Source: Leptasterias polaris (Eukaryota > Echinodermata > Asteroidea > Forcipulatida > Asteriidae). From it: a DNA stretch of 64,000 bases. The stretch is taken from assembly GCA_037783415.1 (NCBI GenBank), contig JAZGTN010000017.1, positions 1,060,501-1,124,500 of the forward strand. Direction: 5' to 3'. Below are positions 32,198-44,813 of this stretch, piece after piece. The notes under the pieces were generated by a model. It had not been told where the DNA came from, did not search any database, and worked only from the letters and a program-made list of their open reading frames with translations. Made by a program: the position numbers and the translations under genes. Numbering within the stretch: position 1 is the stretch's first letter; the number at the start of each line of letters is the position of its first letter.

Positions 32198-34072
32198 TAT
32201 GGAGATAGGATTGAACAGAAGTTTAAATCTGGGAGCGTTAAACAGGTATGGGACGGTATGAAGAAGATGTCCGGTTATGCTAGGAGCAGTGTCAAGGTTA
32301 TCAATCCGGTGGATGCCACAACTTTTGCCAATGACTTGAACAATTTCTTCATTCGTTTTGAGCAACACGACTTCACATTAGCCAGAAATAATTTATCAGG
32401 ACATGTTAGAAATTCGGTAACGGAGGAGGATACTATTGAGTTAAATCTCTCTGAAGTTAAAAAATCCCTTAAAAATGTTAAATGTGGCAAGGCAGTTGGG
32501 CCAGATGGGATTGGCAGTAAAATTCTAAAAACTTGTTATAGGGAACTTGCCCCAGTTTTTCACTCCTTATTTCAATGGTCTCTGGATATTCAAGTGGTTC
32601 CAAAGCTATGGAAATCCTCTGTTGTCATTCCGATATCCAAAATACCCAAACCAGTTGCTATGAACGATTATAGACCCATAGCACTTACTGCGATTCCTAT
32701 GAAGTGTTTTGAGCAGATTATTAAATGTATGCTTTTGGCACAAACCAAAGATATTATCGACCCATATCAGTTTGCTTATAGAGCAAAACGAGGTGTAGAA
32801 GATGCTGTCATTACCTTACTGCACAAAACGTATGCTCATCTTGAAACTACAGCATCTTATGCTAGAGTTCTCTTTTTAGATCCGTCATCTGTGTTTAACA
32901 CCATACAGGCTCATGTGTTGATGGATAAATTGCATAGCTTGAATGTAAACCCTATACTTAACTTGTGGCTTATGGATTTTTTAACTGGAGTGGTAGACAG
33001 CAGAGAGTTCGTTACAGTAATATTTTATCTGACGTCACCGTGTGTAATACTGGTACCCCACAGGGATGTGTTTTATCACCCACATTGTTTACTTTATATT
33101 CCAATGATTTTAAATGTACAGACGCACCCTCCTGTTTTGCTGTAAAATATGCCGATGATACTTGTCTTGTTGGATTAATTTCAAACAATAATGTCAGTGC
33201 TTATAAGGACAATGTGAATAACTTTGTTACATGGTGCAAAAACAACTACCTTACCCTCAATGCGGCGAAATGTAAGGAAATCATATTGGACTTCAGAAAA
33301 AAGAGAAGCAATCACGAGTCATTAAAAATCATGAATGCTGATGTTGATGTCGTGTCTGAATACAAATACCTGGGTGTTTATATTGATGACAAACTGAACT
33401 GGAAATTTAATACTGGAAAAATCAGTGCTAAATGCAATCAACGTCTGTATTTTCTTAGGCGCATGAAATCTTTTAATGTGGGTAGGGATATTTTATACTT
33501 GTTTTATCAGGCGGTTATTCAATCTGTTTTATCCTTCTGTAGTGTAGTATGGTACAGTGGTTTGTCTTTTGATAACATTAGAAAATTAAATCGTATTATC
33601 AAATCTGCTAGCAGGTTGGTTGGTGCTGATGTTAAACAGTTAAATTCCTTGTGCAATAGTGCCATGGAGAAGAAATTCCTAACTATTGTGTCTGAGAATG
33701 ATCACCCTCTTCACTCTAGTGTTACTTTTAATAGATCGGGTAGAATAAGAAGCACTCGGGTGAATACAAATCGTTTCAGGAATTCCTTTCTCCCATCAGC
33801 CATTAGACAGTACAACAACTCTTTTTTTAGATAGGTTTGTAAGGGGGGGGGGGGGGGGCGTGTGGGGATGTATATATATATTTTCTATTTTTCTACTTTT
33901 AAACTGCTTTGAATGTTGTTAGTTTTAATTACCTACTTTGATTGTATCTATATGATTGTTTTCTATGTCTGCATTTTGTGGCTATTTTTAATGTGTGTTT
34001 TTTATGACTGGGAAAGCACTTTTCATGTTTACATGATGAATGAATAAATCAAATCAAATCAAATCAAATCAA
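32198..34072 (+). mobile_element. LINE (Rex1/Babar-like) inserted in copy 2
   Basis: Flanked by the 5-bp duplication ATCAC (32193-32197 and 34073-34077); copy 1 shows the empty site at about 21950. The 3' end is an (AAATC)n tail. RT is in two frames: 32198 to about 32990 (NDYRPIALTAIPMKCFEQII, QFAYRAKRG) and 32965-33834 (TGTPQGCVLSPTLFTLYSND, YADDT, YKYLGVYIDDKLNW). The frameshift is near 32975-32990. The GCVLSP motif, the YADDT box and the C-terminal RNSFLPSAIR are like Rex1/Babar LINEs. 5' truncated, no endonuclease. A run of 16 G lies at 33843-33858. Confidence 0.88.
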
Positions 34073-34199
34073 ATCACAAACAATGAAGGTCACATGGGTT
34101 ATTCGAGAAATGCCCAATGCGAACGTTACAAAGGCACTTCACAGCACAAAGGCCTTGTAGAATTACTACGAAAAGGTAAAACTACAACAGCAAAACATT

Positions 34200-36123
34200 T
34201 ATTTATTTATTTATTTATTTATTCCTTATCTTTTATCAGGGTAACCCGTTCACAAACAATGCGGTCTCCCACGGGGCCCTGAGTATACACAATTTATAAA
34301 AATATAAATACATAAAAACAAGTACCGGTCGGTATTTCTATACAACAAACCAAGTAAAAGAAAATAAGCAAAACAACAACACAAAATGAATCGAAAAGAA
34401 AGTAGAAATCGGTGATTAAAACTACAGCACATTATATATTAACCTAACACGTTAGCTTTAAGCAGGGATTTAAAAGAAGCAATTGTAGAGGCAGATCTGG
34501 TAGTTTTACTTAAGCTGTTCCAGACAATAATCCCGGTGACAAGTGGACTATGTTTTAAGCACTCAGTTTTATATTTAGGAATGGCAAGTGTGTCATTGTT
34601 CGCTTGTCTAGTTGTATAATGATGCACATTAGATACCTTGACGGCATCTTCTGAGAGGTAAAAGGGAGCAAGATTGTTAGTACATTTGTACATGAGCACT
34701 GCTCGCAGATACATAAACCGCTTTTGTAAAGGCATCCAGCCTAATGTATTAAATAGGTCACTGGACGGAGTATCATACCCTTTACTTAGAATTAATCTGG
34801 CAGCACGCTTTTGTAGTTTGAACAGCTTTTCCGTGTGCATGTGAAACCTTTCGGACCAGATTTGTGAGCAATAATCAAAGTGGGGTAGAATAAATGCATT
34901 ATAAAGCAATTTGATAGAGCCAGCTGGAATATACGGTCTCACACGGCGAAGCATACCCAACTTAGCTTGTACAGTACTCACAACCTTGTCTATCTGATCA
35001 GTCCATTTCAACTCATCGTCAATAATAACTCCAAGACACTTAGTTTTATGGACTCGTTTAAGTACAGTGCCATTTACTTCCACTCTTAAGTCAGTAATGT
35101 CGTTAATTTTGACTCTAGATCCTATAATCATCACATTGGTTTTATCGTAGTTTAAGACAAGACGATTTGTATTCAACCAGCAAGAGATCTGCGTCAAAGC
35201 AAGTGATAATTTTTGTTGAACTTCAGCAGTCGTTTTGCCACTGACTGTTAGAGTTGTATCATCAGCAAACATGTCAACTACACCATTACTGACTGAGGAA
35301 GGCATTGAATTAACATAAATAGAAAACAATAGCGGGCCGAGGATAGAACCTTGTGGTACACCATTAACAACATTCTGAGGTTTAGAAGAAGCTTTGTCTA
35401 CGTAAACTCTTTGCGTACGACCTGACAAGTAACTTTTAAACCACTTTAAAGTACCCGCTGAACAGCCAAGCGAACTTAATTTAATGAGAAGGATGTCGTG
35501 GTTAATTGTGTCAAAGGCTTTTCGCAGGTCTATGAAAGCTACACCAGTTAGATCGCCACCATCAACATTTCTGCTCCACTGGTTGACCAGTTTGGCAAGA
35601 ATGGTTGTTGTAGAGTGCATTGGACGAAATCCTTATTGATTCGGGTGCATGAGTTTACGTTCATTGATATACTCATACAACTGATTACAGACAGCACGTT
35701 CTAAGATCTTACAAACTATTGGCAAGATCGAAATAGGGCGATAGTTTCCTACGTCAGATTTATCGCCAGATTTGAAGATTGGTATTACTTTAGCACTCTT
35801 CATTCCTTCAGGAACATACCCATGCTCAATAGACAGATTAATGATTTTTGTCAGCGAATACATGATGGCAGGGGAAGCAATTTTTAACAGGCGACAGCTG
35901 ATTTGATCATCCCCTGTAGATTTGCTAACATTCACACTATTGATAGTTTTCTCAACGAAAGCAGGTGAAATAGGCCTGAGATTAAACACACACCCATTAT
36001 TAATAGCTTCCTCAGTGTACATATTATTGCTATCGGGTGTCATGACAGGCAAATCTTTTGTAACGTTGCGAGCACAGTTCACAAAGTAATCATTAAAAAC
36101 ATCGGCAATCTGACCACTCTCGC
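34200..36123 (-). mobile_element. LINE, minus strand, inserted in copy 2
   Basis: The 3' tail at the left is (TAAA)n, seen as TTTATTTATTTATT. The empty site in copies 1 and 3 is CAAAACATTCCCAAC. No clear duplication is present; two T bases are shared. The RT frame runs from about 36123 down to 34439 with one in-frame TAA at about 35630. It has IPIFKSGDKSDVGNYRPISI, AFIDLRKAFDTINH, NGVPQGSILGPLLF, FADDTT and LGVIIDDELKW. 5' truncated, without endonuclease. Jockey/CR1/L2-group RT. Confidence 0.87.
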
Positions 36124-36774
36124 TTCCCAACTTGTAATGTAAACAAAGAATGGTATTGCTCCATGGGGGCCCATCAGGCATGGGTAATTTGATAAGCATA
36201 ACATATTCAGATGGGGACTTAGATAAACCCAAGTGGTATGAAAAATGAGATTAAACTGGGATCTTTCTTGAAATGTATATTCGTAAAATAGTTTCAAATT
36301 GGTTAATTTGTACGATAACAAGTTACAACTGCAGTACAGTCCGTAGACTAAAATTAATAAGTAAAGTTCAGAGTAAAAGTTTCAATAGAAAAAGTACACA
36401 TTGTATACATAAACTAATAATGCATATTGTTATCAATAATGGAAGTCAAATAGTGCCAGGGTTAAAGAGGTGAGCCCTTGTTTCACAAGCCCCGTGAATA
36501 TTTGTTGGTAACCTTAATATCTGTCGACTGCCACATAAATATCTGGCGGCCGCCACAAGTACTGTAATTATCTGTCGGCCGCCACTTATAATATCGCAGC
36601 TGCCACATACAATTCCCATATTTATGATAGACTTATGTGCAAACAGGGATTCTTCGATATGCCAGCCAATCTTACATCCAAAGTTGTGTCTTTTTAGATT
36701 ACGAATGAGAACAATAAGATCTCAATAAATTCAATTCGGTGAATGGCTACATCGAGCACAATTTGAGCGCAAAC

Positions 36775-36835
36775 ATGACGGCGGCAGATCTGTTGACGTC
36801 TACTACTACTATGGCCGAGCCACTACCTATCCAAG
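36775..36835 (+). pseudogene. Copy of first exon of the ParB-like-domain gene (copy 2)
   Basis: Same 20-codon exon as copy 1 (MTAADLLTSTTT then MAEPLPIQ), same donor CAAG then GTAAAC. It differs from copy 1 by a Met for Ile and Glu for Asp. The upstream about 290 bases (from CCCATATTTATGATAGAC) also match the functional copy at 57709. No later exons of the gene follow. Confidence 0.65.
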
Positions 36836-38597
36836 GTAAACCCAATGTTTACTTACTGTTGTTTAGTTATGAACATAATAGTAAACTGGACTTAAATTTT
36901 TGTTGCATAACAAAAACGAGGTGTTCGGCATGATATTAAAATGTTGGTCGTAATACATCCCAGCTGTCGTATTCGTAATTTTTAAAAAGCCACCACTTGT
37001 CAAGTAATGGACAAAATATATGACAAGTACTGTACACAAAGTAAATTGCGACGTTTTTTGTAAACGATGATATTTACATAAATCTTACAATTTTCATCGC
37101 CGTGTCTGAGAGACATACTCAGCGGGCCTAGAGCGCCTTCGGCAGGCATGGTCACGTCGATCAACGTGCCGTCGGTCTCGATGTTTGATGAGAAGCGAAC
37201 CAATTTCAATTTTTTTCAGATTGATTTTAAGTCAGTTATTAAACGTCATACATTATTTCTAAATCAGGTGGACATCTCAGTGAGAACTCGTCTTCTGTTC
37301 TTTGTGCAGTTTATTCGCAAGGCATCTAAACAAGACAAGGGGAGACTATAAACAAACATTTTTTAAAACATTTTTTGGTGTGGCTTTTTTTTTTTCAGCA
37401 ACCCTGTGTGAGCTACCACTAGTGCACCAACTAAGTTCACTAATCATTTGTCCTTGCTTTTGTACATGATGTAAATTTATTTAAGCTTTCTTCGGTTTTT
37501 TTTTAAAGGTATGATATTTGCAATACAAGTCCTTTTATTCCAACTTGCACTTTGTTTTATTGCATTTATATTAGTACATTTTGGTCTTGAGTTGTCCCAA
37601 CTGGGTTGCCGTACTCTGTTTTAAAATATATATTTTGGTATCTGCGCAGATGTCAAAATTTAGTTTTTAGCTTGACCGTTTACGTTCAGGTAATAGGTCT
37701 AAGACATTTCCATAGACAGTAAAGCCTGGTTATTTTGATAAACTTATAATTTTGAGTCTCTTTTCAGTAACCGATGGGACCCGGTTGAACAAGACAAAAG
37801 AATTTGGTACCAAAATATTATGTTACCTTATACTTTTTAATTTTTCAAATTTCAGGTGTAGCACTCTCTGTGACCTACCGTTGTTTCAAGTTAAAGTTTT
37901 GGAGGATTCCACCAGGCAGTACTTGACGGGAAACTCGAACAGTAATTAACATCCTGGTGATGTTGTTACCAGGCCAGATTTAAGTGTGTTGGTGTAATAT
38001 GGTGTCCTGTCCAAGAATGCTGCAGCCAGAGTTGCAGTCTATCTGTCACTTCGCTAAACATGGATGAATTCTGCGTTCTTGTGAAAGTACCATGACAGTT
38101 CTTTGCTGTTGTATCATCATATGGACACCGTATTCAGCTGGAACTTTCACATGTGACTTTATTGTATATTTCTTTATAATTTTGCCTAGAAATAAGCCTT
38201 ACATAGACAAAAACCAATCTATGAGCCTACTTTTTATTTAGGTCATTTGTTATTTATATGTTGTAAACATGTACCGTTGGGTACTGCCTAATTTTTGGTT
38301 TATTACAGGTATTATAGGGGATATGTACAGCCAACAAAAATAGTCACAAAAACATTAATTGATCTTGTGTTATTAACCTTTTACTTGAAATAACAAGCCT
38401 GTGGAAATATTTGTGAGTCAGAAAAAAATAGTGAGAAACCATGCTCATTATTTTGGGTTCTAACAACCGAAGTCAGCTATAGTGCGTTTGTTTTAAGGTT
38501 TTCCGATACAGTTTTCTTGATTATGAATTAATATTTCACAGAAAAAAGGGTTCCAGTGTGAACTGCAGAACATTTTTAATTCTGTATAATGACTTTA
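36836..38597 (+). other. Downstream part of copy 2: possible small exons
   Basis: Collinear with 22829-24586, with the same CAG-preceded short frames. After the CAG near 37400 comes TLCELPL. A frame at 37752-37949 contains VTDGTRLNKTKEFG and, after a CAG, CSTLCDLPLFQ and so on to GNSNSN. The second is continuous here through the intron-like gap. Function unknown. Confidence 0.3.
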
Positions 38598-39260
38598 AAA
38601 TAAAGAAAAAGCACATTCATTGTTGATTTAAGATAAAGAAAAAGCCATGTTCATTGCTTTACGTGGTTTCAACTTAGATGGTTTATTAAGGTCTCCGAAT
38701 TGCCAGGGCGTCCTTGAAGTTGCTTTTAATTATACTTAGCATTAATATTTGAATGCTCAATTAAATTAATTTGTACTGGTTTACATGGGTATGTGTGTGA
38801 GCAATTCATGCAGCTGGAAGAAAAAACTTAAAATAAATAATGTTTCAATAAACAAGAAAACAAATGTTACCGTGTTGTCATTAATGGTGGTAAATAATTA
38901 TTGAAATAAAATTAACTGACCATCCATAGGTTCCCTCGAGAGAAGGGTAAAACAAAACTATCTATAATTTGTTTATTATTTTTGTTTATTATTTTTTATT
39001 ATGGGCTTGGGCGGTGGGTGGAATGCACCAAACAATTTGTGAGCCAGATGAGAGAAAGCCAAAGAGAAAAATTGTAACAATTATGGTTTTTCCTTCTCAA
39101 TAATCTAGATGACCGGTGTAAAAGTTTTTCAAACAAAACAAACGAAAACTTTTATTCTAAACAACAACGAAATAATTTATAGCAACGCCTCGTGTGTTTT
39201 CACAAGATAGTCGGGCACCTCAATGTTTACCCAACACCGCATTCAGTTCGAAGTAAGGCA
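38598..39260. other. Segment present only in copy 2
   Basis: AT-rich, no open frame of note. Copy 1 joins directly from TAATGACTTTAAAA to the candidate LTR, so this is either a 660-base deletion in copy 1 or an insertion in copy 2. Nothing recognisable inside. Confidence 0.4.
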
Positions 39261-39310
39261 TGTAAGGAGCAAGACCATTTTGCCTAGCGTTTTCTTACGC
39301 AGCAGCTGAT
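39261..39310 (+). repeat. Start of the candidate solo LTR, cut by a LINE
   Basis: TGTAAGGAGCAAGACC to GCAGCAGCTGAT matches the first 50 bases of 24588-24880. A LINE tail follows. On the far side of the LINE the sequence is the start of copy 3, not the rest of the LTR. Confidence 0.65.
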
Positions 39311-39938
39311 TATTTTTTTTTATTATTATTATTTTATTTGCCATAACAGTACAAAACAAAATACAAGACAATATACCCCGAGATGGGCAATGGAAAAGTA
39401 CAAAAGCAAATTCATACTATGATCCGTTGATCTGTTGCCCCACATCTGGGGTACACAATGAAATAAATATAGATTTAAACATATAATATAGTACACGCAA
39501 TAATAAAAGCAGATAATTATACAAAACCAATAATAAATAAATAATAAATAACTAATTTATAAAACGAAAATAAATGAGTAAAATAACAGTAAAAGTAAAG
39601 ATAAACAAATAAAGAAGTATGTATATATAAATAAATAAATAAATAAACTTGTAAATAAATAAATAAATAAACTTGTTAATAAATAAAAACGATTTAAATA
39701 AAAACGATTTAAAATATTGCACAAGTGAATGGGCTATAGCAGGCTATTAAAAGGGTGGACTAAACCCCAAACAAGTCCCAACACTAGAGCCACACTCCCC
39801 TCCCCGGAGAATTATACATGTATAAATAAATAAAAATGAGAACAAATAAAATAGTATAAAATTTACAAGTAAGAAAGAGTAACACAAAAATACGGACAGA
39901 AAGCCCTGCCCAAACTGAAGAAAAATAATAAAAACTAT

Positions 39939-41150
39939 TCAAGTTGATTCATGAGATTGGCAGACAGAATATCTAAGTGATTTGAGGAAGCTGTGGAAGG
40001 GCAATAGCAGTAGGGAATTACGAATGTTTTCTGGTAAACTAGACCAAAGTCTGGGGAAAAGATGAGAAGCAGACAAATGCAAAGCATCGGTTCTAGCATA
40101 CAGGTGTTTGAAGGTGAGAACGTCAGGATATCTATGGTTGACAGAAATGATGCCAGCCACATCACAATGAATAAGGTTAAACTTACACTTAATGATAAAA
40201 TACAAAACAGAAAAATTACGACGAATTGACAGAGACGACCAATTAAGGGACTTAAGTCTATCGGGGTAAGACATCTCACCCATCCTCTGCCCAAGAATAA
40301 ATCGAGTAGCACGTTTTTGTACCCGTTCAAGGGCATGAGTCTGGAGAGATGTATGAGGGAGCCATGCTGGCATACCATATTCTAAAATAGGGAGAACTAG
40401 AGATTTATAAAGACAGAACTTGGCTGAAACAGAAGAATTGAAAGCAATGGTCTTAATGAGGCCCAATGTTCTATTGGCACTTGAAACAACATTCTTGATA
40501 TGGTTAGTCCAAGAGAGCTGAGCATTCAGAGTGACTCCAAGGTATTTGACAGAGGTTGTGGGTTGCAAGGGAAAACCTGAAAGAGTGTAAACAGGGGGGT
40601 TGAGAGAGTGTTTACGGGAAATATGCATGATTTTGGACTTTGTAGGGTTGAACGTCATACCATTGGAGACACTCCAAGTGCTCAGCTCATCAAGGTCATG
40701 CTGGAGGGAGCTTACATCTAAACAGGAACGGATTGGACGATAAATTATTACATCATCAGCGAAAAGAACACAATTAGAACTGAGGTTGTAAGATATATCA
40801 TTGATGAAAAAAATTGAATAACAGAGGCCCAAGAACACTACCTTGAGGAACACCAGAGCTAACTACGGACCATGAGGAGTTCATACCTACAAATGTGACT
40901 CTTTGTTGACGATCAACCAGAAAATCTTTAATCCAACTCCAGAGAGAGCCACGGATGTTAAAATTACTAGCAAGTTTACGTACAAGTATATGATGGGGCA
41001 TACGGTCAAAAGCTTTACTCATATCCAAGAATACTGCATCAATCCTTGGGGACTACGCTTATCTAAAGTGGTAGCCCATGAATGATACACATTCATAAGT
41101 TGGGTGACACAAGATTTGTGAGGAACAAAACCTGGCTGCTTATCAGACAT
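39939..41150 (-). pseudogene. LINE RT, C-terminal half
   Basis: Reading down the minus strand: QPGFVPHKSC at the insertion border, then MSKAFDRMPHH, SGVPQGSVLGPLLF (frame 40798-41028), a frame change near 40820, FADDVIIYRPI, YLGVTLNAQLSWTNH and the C-terminal RVQKRATRFILGQRMGEM region, ending near 39939. The first Asp of the catalytic set is in MDMSKAFD; FADD is intact. The frame change in INF/FFHQ may be a homopolymer error. Confidence 0.8.
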
Positions 41151-41656
41151 TCATAAATACCCCAGACAGTTTCGCTATTCCTATTGGTGGAGAGCACGTC
41201 ACGTGGGTGTGTTTAAACCGCTGATAAAGACATAGCTGGAGCTGTTTAAGACCGGTTGTTTTCGGATAGCATTTGTGCGGGTTAGCCCACAACCTCGTTC
41301 TCGGGGTGATCGATCTCGCCGCGCCATTTTAGTCCATGGATACGAGGATGCATTACTACGCGCACCAATGCATATCCGAAAACTGTCTCATAAAAATGCA
41401 CCACACGTACAGAGCTCAAGGACGTCGGAAAACATAAGTTTTTACAGAGTTTCCTACTTTATTACGCCTTTTAACCAAAAGGGCATTTATGAATGGGAAT
41501 AAAAGGGTAGCGACTCGTTCTTAAACGGCCGTTTAAAACCTTGCAGGGTCGTGGCCGTGCGATAAAGGCCCTCGCCTTCGGCTCGGGCCTTTATCGCACG
41601 GCCACGACCCTGCCGGTTTTAAACGGCCGTTTAAGAACTCGTCGCTACCCTTTTAT
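41147..41656. mobile_element. Insertion in LINE RT containing a perfect hairpin
   Basis: The RT frame leaves at DHLNS (about 41657) and resumes at DKQPGF (about 41145), so about 510 bases were inserted. The right end is a 158-base near-perfect hairpin (41499-41656). The rest (41147-41498) includes CATTCATAAATACCCC and its near-inverse GGGCATTTATGAATG at about 41481, so a second inverted repeat is nested with it. No clear target duplication. Confidence 0.6.
41499..41656. repeat. 158-bp near-perfect hairpin
   Basis: Arms of about 75 bases beginning ATAAAAGGGTAGCGACTCG and closing around CTCGCCTTCGGCTCGGG. Each arm contains TTAAACGGCCGTTTAA, itself a perfect palindrome, so cruciforms within the cruciform are possible. 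Very little divergence between arms implies recent origin or gene conversion. Confidence 0.85.
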
Positions 41657-42609
41657 TTAGAATTTAAATGATCTTTAACAACATTAGATAACAGTCTCTC
41701 CATGATCTTGCTAACGAGAGAAATGAGAGCAATAGGCCTATAGTTACTAAGAAGGGAACGGTCACCAGTTTTAAACACGGGGGTAATATTGGCAAGCTTC
41801 CAACCACGGGGAAGGCGTCCACAGGCAATGGAATCATTGAAGATCCTAGAGAGCTGGAGAGATAGTAGAAACTGTGTTACGCAAGAATTTAGCGCTGATT
41901 CCATCTAACCCAGGAGCCTTCCCCAGAGGTAAAGAAGATAAGGTACGCTGAATATCATCAACTGAGAAGTTAACACTAGAAGTATGTTTAAAAGACAATG
42001 GGGTGGGTGATCGTTTCCTGCTTCGAACAAAGGCCCAAAAACGTTTTTTGTTGTCCTTGGATGAAAACATGTTATTAACAAAGCCTTGCAAGTGCAATAT
42101 TTTAGCTGATTACGTACAAGTTTATAAGAGTTCCAATCAGCAAAAGATCCAGAGCGCTTAGCCTTGGAAAACAGTTTACGCTTTACTGAGCACAAATGTT
42201 TCAGGTCAGCATCAACCCATGGAGAATTGTTCCTTTTCCTTGTCCGCTTTATAGAACCAGGAATGGCGTCTTTGACAGCAGCATTAATCAGGTCCAAAAC
42301 ACCTTCCCAAGAAGAGTCGATGTCATCGTTGTCAACAACAAGATCCCAGGGAGCATATTGGGGGAGAGCGTTGAGATGAGTGATGGAATCAGGATTGTAA
42401 GACAAAAACTGTCTAACAACAGAGGGATGCGGGGGAGAAGTATTCAGACGAGTGACGAACTGAACGGCAAGATGATCGCTGGTAACAGGGTTGGGAACAG
42501 TCTCAACGGATACGAAGTTTATGCGGAGAACTACTGAAGACCAAATCGATGGTGGACCCAGAAGAAATGGTATCATCACTACATGGGGGACGGGTGATGT
42601 CTGTGACAA
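41657..42609 (-). pseudogene. LINE RT, N-terminal half and inter-domain region
   Basis: Frames 41653-41904, 41846-42097 and 41905-42609 on the minus strand hold RT N-terminal motifs LPLGKAPGLDGISAKFL, NITPVFKTGDRSLLSNYRPI and LVSKIMERLLS. The region between endonuclease and RT (KRKRNNSPWVDADLKHL-like) comes before them. Two frame changes break the reading. Confidence 0.75.
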
Positions 42610-43262
42610 GCTGAAATAGGTTTAACGAGTCGGCAAATTCATACAAATGAGAGCGGTTCGGAGAGTCGGCTACTGCAGGATTACAGTCAATGTTGAAATC
42701 TCCCATGAGAATAATACAGTCAAATTTGGGAAGAAAGTGACCACGGCGTTGAGATCATCCCAAAACGAAGTAGTTGCGCAGGGAGGGCGATATAATGTGC
42801 CAAGAAGACATCTTCCACGATGACAGGATAAGGACACCCACAAGAGTTCAAGCTCAGGGGAGTCAAACTCGGCATGGTGGACAGGATGGATGTTTGCTTT
42901 GACTGCAGTCAAGATGCCACCACCGCGAGAGGGACGGTCCTTGCGGAAGATCAAGTAGTCGTCAGGGAGTCCCAAGATGGCGTCCGAATCATGCTCCTTG
43001 AGCCAAGTCTCTGTGAGTGCCAGGATGTCAGGCGGGGTCGAAGAGGCGATAGACGTGGCAAGATCCAAACCCTTGTTTCGGACACTACGGGCATTAAATA
43101 ACAGCCCAGATAGGTGACTAGGGGATGCGGTTGGGAGTGATGGAGTGTTATCTGAGATACTTGGAAGTCTTCTAGAGAGCGAAGCTGGATTGTTTGGAAT
43201 GTCAACTGACGGATGAGAGGAATTTGGCAAATCGGCAAATGCTTCTTGGAGTGAAGTGTCAC
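42503..43262 (-). pseudogene. LINE apurinic-type endonuclease
   Basis: The minus-strand frame 42670-43230 gives LLFNARSVRNK, LALTETWLKE, RGGGILTAVK and GTLYRPP, and the frame 42503-42706 gives MGDFNID and STIDLVF. These are the ordered motifs of the endonuclease that nicks target DNA for LINE insertion. A frameshift at about 42700 separates the two parts. The N-terminus upstream of 43262 is not clear. Confidence 0.82.
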
Positions 43263-44717
43263 TGCATGATGAGAATGGCAGTGATGCAGTAAAACAGCTT
43301 GGACAGAATGTGCATTTTATTGACGGCTTCTGAGAATCTGACCAATCAGAGTGTTCCGTCCACTTTTGGACAAATTCGCCTTAGGTAGGGTGTGTACAAA
43401 CCGAAAAACAATGTTCCCAAGTCTGTGATCGTAGGTTAAAGACGGAGGTAAATGCACAAGAGGGCGCTATTTCAGGCAATTATGTATTGGCTATCAGGTA
43501 GACTAAAAACCACGAGCACAGACTTGGAACCAAGTCTAACTGGGGATAAAAAATATAACCAACACGCATGCAACCAACACATGCCCACACGTACACAGGT
43601 ACGACGAATAGAGCTCATTATTTATGCGGCTGACCCTTCGGTGGCCTTTCAGTAGTCAACCGCAAACGGCCACCTCCTCTACAAATGCAAAGCCCGATTA
43701 GAAACGAGTATTTCAAAGGCCGTCTACGCTGAAACGCATGAGGGCGATATTCAAATATCTATTCAGGGAAATTTGCAAGCCTGGACCGTGCCTGAATATT
43801 CTACTGATTTCATGCAAATATGTAATCGGTTTTTCACTATTTTCTCGTGACCCAGATAGCCGATCGATCTCAAACTTCTACAGGTTTGTCAGTTTATGTA
43901 TATGGTGGATTACATAAAGATATTACACTGCCATCAGCGACTATTTGTTTAGCAAAAACCAATTCTGTAATGTTCCTTTAAGTTCATATAATCATGGAGA
44001 TAAAATCGAGAGAAGTTAATGCAAAATTATATGACTTTCAACTTCCAGACTACAACGAATCCTTTCAGAGCGGCCTTGCGAATAAACGAATTCGCATGCA
44101 GAGTGGTTTTTTTGAAGCAACACGCCCGAGCGTAAACGAAAACATTTTGTTTGCGATCGTATTTATCACTTTCTGAATTCCCAATGATGTAAGGGGTTCT
44201 CCCAATATTATTGATTGCGCAGTCTGCGAATTAATCTAGTGACGTCATTGATCCAGAAGTCTCCCCGCCAGTCTCCCCGCCAGTCTCCCAAGCCCGCTCT
44301 CGTTAGCTAGCTCTCGGTAGCACGCTCACACCGGATTGGTCACACGGAGAAGCAGGGCGGAGATAGCAGCGTGAGTGGCGGGCTCTTTGTGACCAATCCG
44401 GTGCGAGCGGGCCACCGAGACCGGGCTACAGAGAGTGAGCTGCCAGACACTGATGTTTAATGCAATAGCAACTGGCCAATCAGAACCAGGGAGCACAACG
44501 AAAACAACTTTTGTTTGCGATGCAGGATACCGACTCTATTCGAAGCCAATACATCAATTCTTCAATTAAATTAAAAGTTTGATTAGTCACGTTAAAAGGT
44601 ACATGAAATTCCTTTTCCTCGTGTGAAAAGTGTATTTAAAAATAAAAATGATAAAATAGAATTAGCTGTTGCAAACTGCTTACCAACCAAAAGGACCTGT
44701 GGTATAAATGCAGAAAT

Positions 44718-44813
44718 ATAAGTTAGTGGCCTGACGTTTCGACCCTAGCAGAGTCTTTCTCGGGCCTTCGAGAAAGACTCTGCTAGGGTCGAAACGTCAG
44801 GCCACTAACTTAT
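44718..44813. repeat. Hairpin with GTCGAAACGTC motif (copy 3)
   Basis: Same structure as in copies 1 and 2. Both arms match perfectly (GACCCTAGCAGAGTCTTTCT and its complement) around TCGGGCCTTCGA. Confidence 0.75.

Larger units (their letters stand above)
27966..39260 (+). repeat. Large tandem repeat unit, copy 2
   Basis: Starts at AATGTGCATTTTATGGACGG, matching copy 3 from 43307. It is collinear with copy 3 over the upstream part and with copy 1 from 29132. Two LINEs interrupt it (32198-34072 and 34200-36123); without them it is about 7.5 kb. It carries the same hairpin, GC-rich block, mini-element and exon 1 copy as copy 1. Bases 38598-39260 are not found in copy 1, which has a direct join there. 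Confidence 0.88.
39311..43305 (-). mobile_element. Long LINE with endonuclease and RT, minus strand
   Basis: The left end is T-rich (the A-rich 3' tail on the minus strand). 39311-39930 is 3' untranslated sequence with many AAATAAAT runs. Going down the minus strand from 43305: an apurinic-type endonuclease, RT (broken by an insertion at about 41147-41656), and the C-terminal part ending at 39939. This is the only LINE here that retains its endonuclease domain. It separates copies 2 and 3 of the array. Confidence 0.88.

Noticed and set aside
34040..34282. Frame of KSNQIKSNQI repeats
   Set aside because: A translation of the (AAATC)n LINE tail.
41275..41502. Open frame between the LINE halves
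   Set aside because: It falls within the insertion that breaks the LINE RT and has no motif.
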